The notes under the pieces are model-generated. The model was not told the origin of the DNA. It did not search any database and saw only the letters and a program-made list of their open reading frames with translations. The position numbers and the translations under genes are program-made. Below, piece by piece: positions 1 to 11,958 of a DNA stretch of 64,000 bases. The stretch's first letter is position 1. Each line of letters starts with the position of its first letter. This stretch comes from Theristus sp. LFF4_11 (taxonomy: Eukaryota > Nematoda > Chromadorea > Monhysterida > Xyalidae): contig JASANC010005145.1 of assembly GCA_030248135.1 (NCBI GenBank), positions 44,925-108,924 of the forward strand, read 5' to 3'.

Positions 1-175
1 AAAAACTGCCCAATTTTTTTTGTTTTCAACCGAAGAGTTTCAGTGAAGAAACACACTTTTTGGAATCAGTTTTCGATTTTTTTCCATTACCTTTCTTCCT
101 TTTTTACCGTTGACGAATACGCAAACGAGAGACTGCAAACAAAAAATGCACAACGACACCAATACAACGACCAAC

Positions 176-360
176 CTTGTCGTTTCACCCGTTTCATTCG
201 TCAACTGTGCGCCCTGTTGGCGAACGGCGATCAAAAACTGATAAATGCTCATCGAAGCGTCTATGGCGACTTTGCGACCAAAATAATTTTTGATTTCGTT
301 CTCTTTTATGGCGTTTGGAGCGTGATCCGCGATCACTTTCGAGAGGTCTTTGATTCCCAT
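176..360 (-). CDS. FEN1: Flap endonuclease 1, first coding exon (partial gene)
   Basis: FEN1 is the nuclear structure-specific nuclease that removes 5' flaps during Okazaki fragment maturation and long-patch base-excision repair. The exon starts with [15 protein letters not shown], the family N terminus in which Gly2 follows the initiator Met. It contains [10 protein letters not shown], whose Asp34 is a metal-binding catalytic residue, and ends in GETTR. It stops at a GT donor after ACAAG, so an Arg codon is split; this is where family members continue into the helical arch. The remaining exons lie off the left edge and I found none in bases 1-175. The gene is head to head with the SLC3A gene, with about 870 bases between the start codons, so a shared promoter region is plausible. 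Identification is confident; only about 62 residues are present. Confidence 0.9.
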
Positions 361-1234
361 GTCAGAATCGCAGTCGTTTGTTGGCTGAAGCGAAACTGAA
401 ACAAATTAATTTGACCAAAATAAGAGACAAAAAAAAACAAAAATCTGAATTTTTTCAAATTTATCCCTCCCTAAATTTATTTCCCGCGAAAATATGGTTG
501 CAGAAACATCGTAATGCTTCGCACATTGCATGCTGTGCTGCTGCTACAGGCGCAGCTGCGACACAACACAAACAGCACCACACAGCCGTCTATCGGCTGA
601 CGCAATAAAATGTGCGCAGGCTATATCGAAACGAGCACAACAACGTGCCAGCCTGAGCCTGCTCACAAACATGCACGTGCGCTGGTGGGTGCAGAGTCTT
701 TCTCTCTTGCCAGTAAAATTTTCTGCTCTCCCTTCATCTTGTACGTTTTCGCAGTTTTGCACTGTCGGTGTTTTCGATGTTTTGACGTGTTTTCGCTCAA
801 TTTTCTGCAAACTTTTATCGCCGCTGCAAAGTTGTGTTTTTACCAGATTATTCTGGTTAAAAGCGTGAGAAAGTCAATCGTTGTTTTGATTCTATTTGTT
901 TTTAGCGGCTTCGTGAGTTATAAAACGATACATTTTATAAGTTCTGTGTCAGTCAGTTTGTACAAAAATCGGTTCTTTCGCAACGTTCTTCATATCACCA
1001 CCGGTTTGTTGTGATAAACGCTTGTTTGAAACTGAACACACCACATTTTTAAAAGTCGGTATTTTTTTCTGCGAGCATATTACACGCATTGCCCAGTGTC
1101 CTTTACCCTGTAAAATCGGTTTCTCACGCTGTGCATTTCCAGTTTCAGATTGCGCTTTGATTGAACTCGCGCGTGTGTGAGTGAAAACGTGTCTCCAAAG
1201 CAAATCGCCCAAAAAACCGCAATCCAAATCCAAA
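361..1234. promoter_or_regulatory. Divergent intergenic region between FEN1 and SLC3A
   Basis: No exon was found here. The stretch separates two divergently transcribed start codons and so should hold both promoters and 5' untranslated regions. Open frames present on both strands lack family resemblance. No TATA box stood out that could be assigned with confidence. Confidence 0.4.
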
Positions 1235-4200
1235 ATGACCGACCACCGACAGCCGTTGATGACGGAGAGCGGCGTGCCGCGGATCGGCGTCGAGCACGAC
1301 CGCCAGAAGCAGGACTCGTACGTCGCCGCCACGGATCACGAGCGATCGCCCGGACCGAGGGATGCGATGGTGGCGCATCAGAATGTGCGGCGCGGGCTGT
1401 TTGGATCGTGGGATTTTGGGGTTCTCCGTTGTCGTTGTTCATTGTGGTAAAGTGTTGCACCTAACTGGCTTCGTCGAAAGCGATGCTTTCACGGCCGCCT
1501 TCTGAAACGCTCGGGCGCTGGTGCAGTCAGTTCAGCGGGTTCGACCCTTTGCCGTTTGGTGAGACTGAATGTGTCTCGCTTGCGAGACGTTCGCGCTTCA
1601 TCATGCGATCCTGATCCTGAATGAACGCTGTTGTTGGCGCTAAAAACTTGAGACACAGCACCTTTTTATGAACAGCGGCAACTCAAAAAGGCTGGTTGGT
1701 TATGTTGATGCAGTCGATTGTTGCCGCACTTTCCAGAACGTCGACAACGTGCGCGTCACTGTGCCGCCGGCGCAGGCTGACTTTGTCGGATTGACCAAGG
1801 AAGAGCTCGAGAAATACCGTAACGATCCGTTCTGGACGCGACTGCGGTACGGCGGTGTCGTTTAAAATTTTCTGCACTAAACTCTCTGTTTGCTCGTTTC
1901 TGAACTATTATATTTTCTGTAAGACCTGCGACTCAATGCGGTTGTGGACGTGAAAGGAAACCGGCTTTCAATCTTTATGTGGTCATTCAGAATAGGGTTA
2001 GGGGCTTTGAAAAAAAAAATTTTTTTTTTATTTTTTTTTTGTTTTTTTTTTTTAAAAAAAATTTGGATTTTTTTTTCAAACTTAAAAAAAAATTTGAAAA
2101 ATTTTTCTTTTACTTTGCTCTGAAAATTCGATTTATGGCATAATTTTTTGAAAGTTCAAACCAAATTTTCTTCCCAACTTCTTTGTGTGCTTAGGTACAT
2201 GTCATTATTTGGTCATTTTGACCGACGTACTCCATGTCTTTCGATTTGGATGACTTCTAGAGTCAATTTTTATCGTTGAAATGACTTAACTGAATTGAAA
2301 TATCGTTTCAGAAATCGTTTTCTTGCAACTTAGAACATGTTTTTTCAGTCGGTGGTAGGCCATGAGATGAACATGATATTTTGTTGATTGGCGTATGTTA
2401 TAGGTCTACAATGGAGTTGTGCGATATATTGTTAAACAATTGGAGCGGAGATGTTGGTTAATACCACATCACACGACCGTTTTTCAGATACCCGATAACA
2501 TGGCCACATGTTAAAACTTGCGTGCTGAGCTAAACTAACGTGTTAAACTTGCGTCTGTCAGTTGCCCGCAACGTGATCGCGAAATCATGGTACGTGTTTT
2601 CGATACGATGATTTGAAGAGTGGGCTCTCGCCATGTGGCAGATAGCATAGCTGGTTGAACCTGAAAGTAAGTGTCTTGGGGGGGGGGCGACCGGGTCGAC
2701 AGGGGTTGCCGACTTAGCTACAGCAAACAGGAATTTTTGAACACAGTCAAATTTTGGTAATTTTCTAAAGAGGAACAACTAAGAACGGTTCAATATTCAA
2801 GTACACGTCGAAAATTGTCCTGTTTTACTGTTGAAAATGCAACTTTCCCTCTATGAAATGGACATAATTTCAATAAAACACGATTTTCGCTCTTATAGTT
2901 TTCCGGATCGTTCTGAAAATAGTCTAGATGAACTCAGCTCGACGAGACGCTTCGAACAAACCTAACTTGTAAAAAAAATTTAAAAAAAAAATTTTAATTT
3001 AAAAAAAAAATCCGGATTTTTTTCCCCTAACTCTAATTCAGAACAGCCTCTAAGTGACCCGGCCTTATTAAGGGCAATCGGATCACTTTGCCAATTTTTA
3101 ATTCCCGCGTCGCGCATGAGACTGCTTCACCCATCTGTGCGCGCATTGAGACGCGGCACCAAAATAAAAGATCATAGCATATTTCCATGTGCAGCTGGTT
3201 TCTGTTCATCCTGTTCTGGCTCGCCTGGATCGTGATGTTCGCGGTGGCGATCTTCATCGTCATTCTGAGTCCGAAGTGTCCGCCAACGAACGTGCCGGCG
3301 TGGTGGCAACGAAAAGTCTGCTATCAGGTGCGACGACAATCGGTGTGATTGCGCTCGAAATTAGATCAGGAGCGAAGTTTTCCTGTAACATTCCGGTTTT
3401 GGACGAAATTTTATTCATAATTTACTCTGAGCGCTTATGATTTGCAATTCATCTGGTTTTCACATTTGTTTCACCACTTGAAAGAGCGCATTTTTGATAG
3501 TATGGTTATCGTAATTGTTTCTTTGATTCTTGCGGTTCTCACGGACACGACGCGACTAATTTTTGTGTTTTTCTCAATTTTTTTGACTGAAAAAATCTCA
3601 CTCAGGCGATGACCGGCTCATTCCAAGACTCGGACGACGACGGTCGCGGCGACCTGAAGGGCATGCTGGATCGACTGGACAATCTCCGACGGATCGGCGT
3701 ACAAACGTTGCGGCCGAGTCCGCTGTTGCGCGGCACAAGCAAGGACATCGGGGGGCATCAGGTGGTCGACTTCAAGACGGTCGATTCGGCCTTTGGCTCG
3801 ATGGAGGATTTGAAACAGTTGATCGATGCGACGCATTACAACAGTGCGTTTTCCGGTTGTGTGGTCTCAGTAAATATGATTTGGATTCGTTTTTCCGCTG
3901 ACGTGGTATGATGGTTAGTTTAAGTGGTGGTCAAACGGTAAACATGTTCAATTTGTGCCATATGGCATGCTGTTTTTGGATTTTGACAGCGTCGAGCTGC
4001 TGGTAGCTTGTTGCAAATTCCAATCAGTTGTCCAATTCAAAACCGGCGAATCATCTGATCACATTCCACTGCAGTTGATCGGGACGTTTGCTCATTGTTG
4101 CAACCGTACCAAGATTTCGCCATTCAGTTTACCAGTCACTTATGATCTGCAAATATACGACGCTTTCGCCTATAAATCTGTTCATTGTTCATAATTCTTT

Positions 4201-7200
4201 GTTCGCAGGCATGTATTTCGTGATGGATCTGCCTCTGACGACCACTTCAACGGAGCATAAATGGTTCAAGAATGCGACGTTGTCTGAGGATTACTACATA
4301 TGGCGTGACGATTCGCTTGATGTGCAGGTGAGTAATTTGAATTGAATATTAGTAATTTAGTTCCAGTGTTTTGTGCTTTCTTCTGGTATTTTGCAACCAA
4401 TCGGAAGTAAACAGAAATTTTGAAGAAAAGTTTGATTTGTTGGTTTGATTGGTTCAGTAAAATGAAACCAATTGAATCAAACCACGAAAAGTGCAGCCAA
4501 AGCAGAAACATCTGGTCAACTATAATCATACCAGCTACCCAATCCACACAATGAAGACTAACATCACTTGTTGCTAAATATTAAGACCAAAACTGTCTTT
4601 TTTTGTTTCAGTATTGGACGGAGCATCAAAACTCCGGTCGGTATTACTATCACGCAAAAGACAAAAGTAATCTGGCGGTGCTCAACTGGAATTACAAGCC
4701 GTTGCAGAAGGAAATGCTGGTTTGTCTCTTGATGATTATCATAAATGATGTTTTTGTCATGCCAAAACTGATAAAAAAAACTTTCTATGGTATTTTCCAG
4801 GACGTCGTGAAATTCTGGCTCGAGCAGGGTGTCGACGGCTTCTACCTGGCGAACCCCGACTACTACAGTCGAGCGGCCGATATGAGCAGACCGGTTTGCT
4901 ATTTTTCTAGATGTTCAGTTTTTCTGACAGCTTTTTTGTCAACACAATACAATTTTGCAAGTATACCTGATGATTCTTCGCTTTCCTACGCAGGACTGGA
5001 CGGACGCCACCGCCCGACTGAACGCGATTCGCGATGTCATCGATGAGTTCGTCCAGGGATCCGGCCGCAGTGCGCCCGTGTGAGTTTTTGGAATGCTTGA
5101 GCTGTTTTGTGATTGTGATATTCAGTCGGCGCTGCGTGCGAACGTCCTTGTCTGAAGATCCGTGCAGAGTGCAGTTGCACGCATGACTCAGATGCACAAA
5201 CAAACGCACACGCATTCATATGGGCGAAACAACGCGCTCTGGTGTGCACGTGTGCTTGTTTGTGGCGACTGCGCAACGTTGTCGGATTTCAAATGGGGAA
5301 TCAGCTGATTGGTTGGGATAATGGTGTGTGCATGCTTTCTGTGCAGAAATTGCTGCAGAGTTTGCACAGAAAGCATGCACACAGTTATCCCAACCAATCA
5401 GCTGATTCCCGACAATTTCGAGTTCGCCTGTAGAACTTTATCACCAATAATCAATATTGCACAATTTTTGCAGACTCCTTTACACGTCGTCGGACGACTT
5501 GACGGACGTCGACAAGGTGAACCTGGTGACCGACAGCGGCATCAACTACATCATCAACAAGGATCTGGCGCACATCAATCAGGAGCAGTGTCCGAATCGC
5601 GCCGAATGCCTGCTGCAGCATTTGAGTCGTGTGATGGAGCTGCATCGTAAACACAATGAGACCTGGCCGATGTGGGAGGTTAGTTGTTGGTGTTTGGCTG
5701 GTGGTGGTTTGTTTGCGAGTGGCTTGATTTTATTGGTTGCGTTCGAATTCGATGATCAATCAATACCATACCTGTTCGACGGCACTGGTGCTGCAGTAGG
5801 GTGTGCAAGTCAACATTTTTTCTAATGTTCACTTTGGTCAATTAGTCCCTCCATTCGTTGCTGTCGTGGTTGTGGGTTCGTCACCTCCACGAAAGAGGAA
5901 CATTAGTGGAACGAATCAGCATTGTGTGCTTTTGAATATACGAAAGAAACATGCAAAGCAGTCGCATTCAAACGGCAAAGTCCATCCTGAATCTGTTCAT
6001 CATTGAATTCACCAAACATCGCCAACATTCACACAGTTTGTGTTTTTTTCCAGATTGGATCACCAGAGTCGAATCGTATCGCGTCTCGCGTCAGCGGTCG
6101 TGCGGAGGGTGAGCTGTTTGTGATGCTGGAGCTGATGCTGCCGGGATCGTTGAACTTCTACTACGGCGACGACATCGTCATGACCGACTTGCCCGAGGAA
6201 CAGGTGTGCGTTGCGGAGATTTTCAGAGCGGATGAGGAGAGGACATCGCTTTTCTGCATCTGATATCGGAAGAGAATCTTCGGTTACGATTATGAAGTGC
6301 AATTTGGCACACTCTTGTACTCGAGGCTTGAGCTAGGGAAATAATCGTATGGCGACATACTTTGTCGAACTTTATTGTTGGCAAAGGTGGTTTTGGGTGA
6401 CCTTTGAAGTTTGTGACCTCACTGTCACTGAAAATTGACATTGGGAGACATCGGACAAACCGCAAAAAAACAGTGTCCAGCCCTCGCGGTTTCAGTCCGC
6501 AGCCCACAAAGCAAAAACTGACGTTTTTACGCATATATGCGTGGCCACAAGCCAACCCAAGCATATTGGGAGAAGCTACTCGAAAAACATTCACGCCCGT
6601 TTTTCAGCTGCCGACGGCGTCCGAAGGCGACCCGCGATTCTTTCAGTCGCCGATGCAATGGACAAGTGAGACAAACGCCGGATTCTCGGGCGCTTCGAAG
6701 ACGATCATTCCGGTGAACGAGAACTACAAGAAGGTCAACTTTGAGGTTGGTCGAAGTTTCAGGGTTTTTCCGTCTTCTAGTTTACACAATGAGCTCAGTG
6801 AAAACATGAATATCGTCTCAGAAATGAATCACAGCCGTTGATAATAAAGCCGCTCACAAATCAGCTCGAACACCAGCCAGCCACCAACCAGTACGGTTGC
6901 TTGTTGGCATAAAGGTTGACTGACAACAATCCCTTTAGGACCAATACTACCGCTGGCTGACGCCGGTGAAAATGTTCCGTCGACTCGCGAAGCTGCGTCA
7001 AAGCGACGAGGTGCTGATGCGTGGCGAGTTCGTGATCGGCGATGAAACCGCGATCAACAAGAACAAACTGTTCACGTTCTCGCGCTTCCACAAGCCGTTC
7101 AACAAAGGACTCGAAGTGAGTGCCATTTTGTGGTGGCTTTGTGTTTTGTTGTTATGATTTTGCTAGTTAGGTGGTATTGTTTTGGCGAAGGGAAAATTTT

Positions 7201-7750
7201 TGCACCGTTGTTGGAAACTAATAAGTTACTGCAAGTGAATGAAGTGGTTTGGAAAGTGGTGTGCTGCTCAGATATTTTAAGGCAACATCATGCGGTGGTT
7301 CCGTTGATTTACATCCAGTCAACTAGCACAGGCTTTTCAGATTGGTTCTGGACTGCAACAGTAGCTGTTCTTGTTCAAAACTGCCCAACTCAATTAAGTT
7401 GCACGGATTCTCTGCATTTCTTATCGAATAACACCATTGAGAACACCAATTATACCATCCATTTCTACCTACAGATGTACGTCGGCGCGCTGAACTTCGA
7501 CAGCGAAGCGCACGAGGTTTCGTTCGACGCGAACGTGCTGCCGCTGGATGAAGCCGATCGCGCTGGCGGCATGGTGATCGCTGTCACTGAGAATCTAGGG
7601 GCCACTGAGAAATACTGGCCGCGGATGGCGATTGACTTGAGCGCTGGCGCCGAGAGAAAACTGGTGCTCGGCGCTTACCAGGGCATCGTGGTGCGACTGA
7701 GCAAGAAGTCGACGCCGGCCGAGTCCGGGCCGGCGGTGGAGGACGAATGA
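1235..7750 (+). CDS. SLC3A-type amino acid transporter heavy chain (4F2hc/rBAT-like)
   Basis: This is a type II membrane glycoprotein that should pair by disulfide with an SLC7 light chain and carry it to the plasma membrane. Exons: 1235-about 1369 (end uncertain, 1384 also fits), 1737-1846, 3195-3327, 3606-3843, 4209-4327, 4612-4719, 4801-4893, 4994-5079, 5474-5678, 6054-6203, 6608-6745, 6939-7115, 7475-7750; about 655 residues, within the family range. The N-terminal tail has the family motif FVGLTKEELEKY. A membrane helix (WFLFILFWLAWIVMFAV) follows, then Cys in SPKCPPTN, which corresponds to the light-chain-linking cysteine. The rest is an alpha-amylase-type barrel (SFQDSDDDGRGDL, AFGSMEDL, SPMQW, NAGFS, KLRQSDEVL). 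The glycosidase nucleophile Asp is absent: DGFYLANPD replaces DGFRVD, as expected for non-enzymatic heavy chains. The first start is preferred because a long cytosolic tail follows it in frame. Introns 2 and 8 hold mobile elements. Confidence 0.9.
1907..3176. mobile_element. Miniature inverted-repeat element (family A), split by a later insertion
   Basis: Bases 1907-1992 and 3044-3176 match the two halves of the uninterrupted copy at about 57438-57653. Shared pieces include AGACCTGCGACTCAATGCGG at the left and GACCAAAATAAAAGATCATA at the right. In the intact copy the ends form an imperfect inverted repeat of about 32 bases (ATCTTTTCTTTAAGACCTGC against ATCTTTTATTTTGGTCTCGC). It lies in intron 2 of the SLC3A gene, ending about 18 bases before exon 3. 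No coding capacity was seen. Confidence 0.75.
1993..3035. mobile_element. Non-autonomous hAT-like element nested in the family A element
   Basis: The insert is flanked on both sides by the same eight bases, ATTCAGAA (1985-1992 and 3036-3043). Its ends are short inverted repeats, TAGGGTTAGGGG on the left and CCCCTAACTCTA on the right. An 8 bp target duplication and TAGGG-type ends are the pattern of the hAT superfamily. Homopolymer A and T runs sit just inside each end and could fold together. No transposase frame was recognised. Class is inferred from duplication length and end sequence only. Confidence 0.65.
5278..5416. mobile_element. Short hairpin element (family B) in SLC3A intron 8
   Basis: The two arms are near-perfect reverse complements: GGGAATCAGCTGATTGGTTG on the left and CAACCAATCAGCTGATTCCC on the right, with GCATGCTTTCTGTGCA and its complement further in. 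A related copy lies at about 62958-63069. The element has no coding capacity and is probably a miniature DNA transposon moved by an enzyme encoded elsewhere. Confidence 0.7.
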
Positions 7751-8313
7751 AGATGAGGGCAATTGTAGAATTTAGGAATATTCAAAAGAGGTTGAAGAAT
7801 TAGGAATGAGGATAGAGGATGAACTTGATTTATTTGGTGGATTGTGATGATGCAGCGTGTTTTAGGTTTGTTAAACTGGATAATTGTAGGAATCTTTGAA
7901 ATTTTGTACACCGTAATTTTGTTGTCCGGAGCAATTTTGTAAGTAGTGTCTGCTTCACTGCGATTTTTGTTCTCAAGTCAATTCAAATGTTCTGTGATTA
8001 TCATTCCACGTGATTGTCGTTTCAGAAATAATTTGTTACTTTCACATTCAAGAACCTGATTCCAGACGAATTTGCTTGATAATCATAATGTTTAAGAATA
8101 TCTGAAGCAAAAAGGCAAGTAAACAAGACAGTAAATTAGAATCGGTGTGGCTTTTTAATAGGATCAGGTGAAAACGCCATAAAACAAAAGGTACATTATA
8201 ATTGTTGACGAAATTGCGACAAAATGTCAGAATTAAAAAAATGGATAGCACAGTGTTCGAAAACAACCGGGTCTACATCAACCAAATGACGTGTTAAAAA
8301 TTATTTCGCATTT
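7751..8313. other. Convergent intergenic region
   Basis: This region lies between the stop codons of the plus-strand SLC3A gene and the minus-strand ZP gene and should hold both 3' untranslated regions and polyadenylation sites. No further gene or repeat was seen. Confidence 0.4.
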
Positions 8314-10990
8314 TCAATACTTGTAACTGTCATCAAACTTCACGGTGGGGCTCATCGGTTGCGGCGTAGCGTGTGCCATGTAGACCGGAGGGGCCTCGTG
8401 CTCATTTTGGAACTTTCGGCGATTCTCACGAACTCCGATGCCAAATGCAGATAAACCGCAGACGCAGCAGCAGATCAGACAGACCAGGAATGCTGTGTTG
8501 AGGTGAGACGACTTTTTTGAAATGTTGTCGATTTGGTTTGAAAGTTTAGCAAATCCCGGAAAGTTGCAGCTAACACGCAACCCATATTTAATTCACAAAA
8601 AAATCAATTGAAATAGCCAATCACGTAATGTGATGTCCCCTGTCAATAACTTTTTGAATGCTTGAGACGAGCTGTTTCGCTGTCATGGAGATAGAACCTA
8701 AGGCTTTTTTCTATACGTGAACACAAAAGTTTTCTTAACGATGTCTGCATCTCTTTCCAAAACAGATTTCTGAATTGTTCTTTCAAAAACCCACTGACAA
8801 TCCTCTAAATTCTCCATAAACCAGCCCGACTCACAGCCAACAATGAGCGCCAGCAATATCGCCAACAACACGATCAACCACTGCGGCAAGCCGGCCCACG
8901 CCGTGTCGCCGCTCACGTAGATCTGCGCGTCTTTTTGCGTCAGAAAATGCTGGTTCGCCTCGTCATCGACGCTGAATCGGTAGAGCTCGCGGCGCACACG
9001 ACGCACACCGGCCGGCACTGGGTAATGCTGGTGCTCGTTTAAGTCACGGCGTTTGCGGGCATGCGCCGTCCAACAGGCCTGCGATTTGTTGTTACCTCAT
9101 TTTGTTGGTTGAAATTGGCCGATTTTGACAGGTTTTATTGATTTCAGATCTCCATCAAGTGAACCAGTGCCGTCAATTCTACGCATTCATTTGGTAGCTT
9201 TCACTGGAGCTAACGATATGGAGCACCGGAAGTATTCTTGACGAAATGGATTGGACTTACAGTGAAAAGAGCAACTGTACCTGTCCCTTCGACTGGCAAT
9301 ACGAGATGTTCGGACAGAGAAAAATGTCGCAGACGAATTGAACCTGTCCAGCGTCGCTGCCGAAATTGAACGCGTTGAAGTCGATTTGAAACGACGAATC
9401 ATTGTTCTTTTTGTATCCGGTGAATGCCGCTTTCATTTGTGTGAAGAGTGTGGCGATTGGGCATCTGATGATTCAAATTAGAACGGTTCAGTATTTAGTA
9501 ACCTCGATCTGTGAACAAAACCCCATACCCTTATACCTTATAGAAATGTTAAACTAAGGAAATAAAAAGGTAATACCCGTTAGCTACGACCGCCAACGAA
9601 CTGCTCGGATCGATCAGCATACTGCCAGTGCCTTTCGCGAAGAAACAGTAATCAGGTAGAACCGCCACATAAACCACTGAAAATGATGATTGCAAAGAGC
9701 CCAAAATAAAGTGCAATATCAAACGAAATTCCATAAAATTATTCTTTCAGAACTACTCACATTCATCCGGTCGCAGTTGAATGATCGAGCGGAGTGGCTG
9801 GCCTCGGGACACCTGCGCCATATTCGTGTCGTTCGTGTTAAGAAACTTGCCCGAGTTGGTGTCCTGAATTAGCAGCTCAACGGAATTGGACGGTTTGGGC
9901 ACGATGTCCGGGTGGTAGGGGTCGATGCTTCTGAAAAAGACCGATTTAGTTGAATTGAAGCCTTAAATTACATTCGAAAATTTTAAAAATCTCAAACGAA
10001 CGTATTTGACACGCCCGTGTGCCCGCCAATTTGACCATTGCCAATGAAGACACATTGCACGTGGAACGTGAAATTCGCACCTCCGATGTGTTTGATGGTT
10101 GGTGGCGCATTTGGCTGACCTTTCACCGGTGTTAATTTCACGATCTCGAGTCGAAATTTTGGCGTCAGCGTGTAGGCAATCGGTAGCTGAAGCAAATGAC
10201 AAAAATATGTAAAAAACATGAAGATAGGTTGGTCGGTGGTCCTAATAAAAAGCTATCAAATAATTCACCTGATATGGTCCGTAGATCGTTTTGAAATGAA
10301 AATCATCCGGACAAAAACTATCGGATAGCGTTAAGCCGCCTGAAAAGTAGCTTTTAATAAAAGCAGACCAGAAAAGCAAAAATAATTGGTTAGGAATCAG
10401 ATTAGACATTGCCCGTGATAATCAAGGAACGTTTGCAATAAGCAACATGTTTTCTGGCTGCGAACTTCATCGCTGTAATGTAATGTAATACGGTACCACA
10501 GCTTCAAAAAGGCGTTTTTTGTTTCTGTTACCAATTGGGGGCAACAGATTTGTCCCATAGAAGAGCACATGCTGGTCATTGTTACAAGATGGTGTATCCG
10601 GCACAATGATAAACTCTTTGCCAGCAATGTAGGGACTTTGACGGTTCAATTCTATCTGAATGTTCTTGGCGGTGCAGTTGATTTTGTCGGTTGCTGAAAC
10701 GTATCGGAAACATGTAATGTGTGTTTTGTGAAGCCAGATATTAAAAAATTTGACGCACTCAAATCAGCAGTGTCCGTGTTTGCTGTCGTCAAACCAGCAC
10801 AGGTGATCATCACCTGTAAAAGATCACCAAATTCAAAACTCGTTTTGTGAACAAATCCAAAATTGATTCGTTAAATATGATCACCACCTGTAAAAAATCA
10901 CCAAATTCAAAACTCGTTTTGTGAACAAATCCAAAATTGATTCGTTAAATTTACCGTCAATCTCAAAATGGAATACAGCTCAGAATTCAT
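8314..10990 (-). CDS. ZP-domain type I transmembrane protein
   Basis: Ten exons in translation order: 10955-10990, 10759-10813, 10532-10693, 10269-10339, 10002-10186, 9761-9930, 9577-9676, 9281-9464, 8835-9078, 8314-8492; 461 residues. The first 30 residues (MNSELYSILRLTVMITCAGL) look like a signal peptide. A ZP-N half follows (INCTAKNIQIELNR, SFCPDDFHFKTIYGPYQ). The ZP-C half contains VSRGQPLRSIIQLRPDE, LPDYCFF, CPIATLF and VQFVCDIFLCPNISYC. A furin-type site RKRR (about residues 329-332) lies after the ZP domain, and a hydrophobic stretch near residues 384-420 spans the membrane. The short tail ends in DDSYKY. ZP proteins polymerise in extracellular matrices after proprotein cleavage; in nematodes many are cuticle or apical matrix proteins. 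The ZP assignment is confident; the subfamily (cuticlin-like or other) is not resolved. Confidence 0.88.
10804..10955. repeat. Tandem duplication of about 75 bases carrying a splice acceptor
   Basis: Two adjacent copies, about 10804-10876 and 10877-10953, are nearly identical across the sequence TCACCAAATTCAAAACTCGT and its surroundings. Each copy includes, on the minus strand, a T-rich run plus ACAG followed by GTGRTGATCA. This is the 3' splice site and first codons of exon 2 of the ZP gene, so the gene has two candidate acceptors in intron 1. Confidence 0.8.
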
Positions 10991-11958
10991 TTCAACTCAA
11001 TGCCTTTGGATCCAGCTGCAGATTCCAGAGAGACAGATGTAAATAACAGCGCAATAAACAAACGGTCACTCAAAAATACTTTTCTAAAACATAAAAAACT
11101 GTATCGTGACGGTCTGCAGGTCGTATCACAAGCGCGCTATCGCTTTTCTGAGAATTTTATGTTTAGCCCACCATGTCTAAATTCTTATCAGTTCGTGTTT
11201 TATTGTTGAGTTACAAAGAGTCCACATCATTTCTGTCATATTCGTTTTTTATTTCATGGGCTATGGCATTTTCGAAGTGCACTTAACGTTTATTGCAGTT
11301 GATGATATCATTAAAATCGTCGCTCGGTTTTGCTCCGGAAATTGAACGTATATATGCGGCAACATTGAAATTCGGTGTCTTTTAGTTTTTGCAGGCACAC
11401 ATTTCACCCAGAGTAGAATGAACACTGGTGTCGACTAAACCGCTTTACAAAAAAAAGAATAAACACCAGCTGATGTAAATTTTCAGAGAAAAGCAACTTT
11501 TTTTCAAAAGTGCGAACAGTTAAAACGCATACAAATACAACGTGTTAAAGTACCAATATACAGATTTGTGTTCATGCCACCGCCAAACCACTGTCCCTAA
11601 ATTTTAAGTGATAGCTTAAAATTCTTTTTCGGACCATAAAGACCAGAAATTCATTTGTAAGTCAACGCAAAAGGACAAAAACGATAGAGCAACCGCAACG
11701 TACCACTTTTTTCAGTGGTTTCAGTTTCAGTGGTTAGCTGACACGACAGAGCAGAGAGAACTCAAAACAATGGCGCATGGTCTTGCAGAACAATGCAGTC
11801 GTGTCATGAACCGGAACTTTCAAGAAAACAAAACCTGTACCAGTCTGAGCAATTTCGAAATCTTTCAAAGCGAACCAAGTTATGTCAAAAGAACGATCCT
11901 GTTGGGACCAAAACCAACAAAAAAACACCGGAATGAAAAGAAATTGAACAATCATAAA
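10991..11958. other. Intergenic region between the ZP gene and the Pro/Gln-rich gene
   Basis: The region separates two divergent genes. From 11770 to 11958 the frame of the downstream gene stays open with an upstream ATG at 11770, so this part may be a longer N terminus rather than untranslated leader. Nothing else was recognised. Confidence 0.35.
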
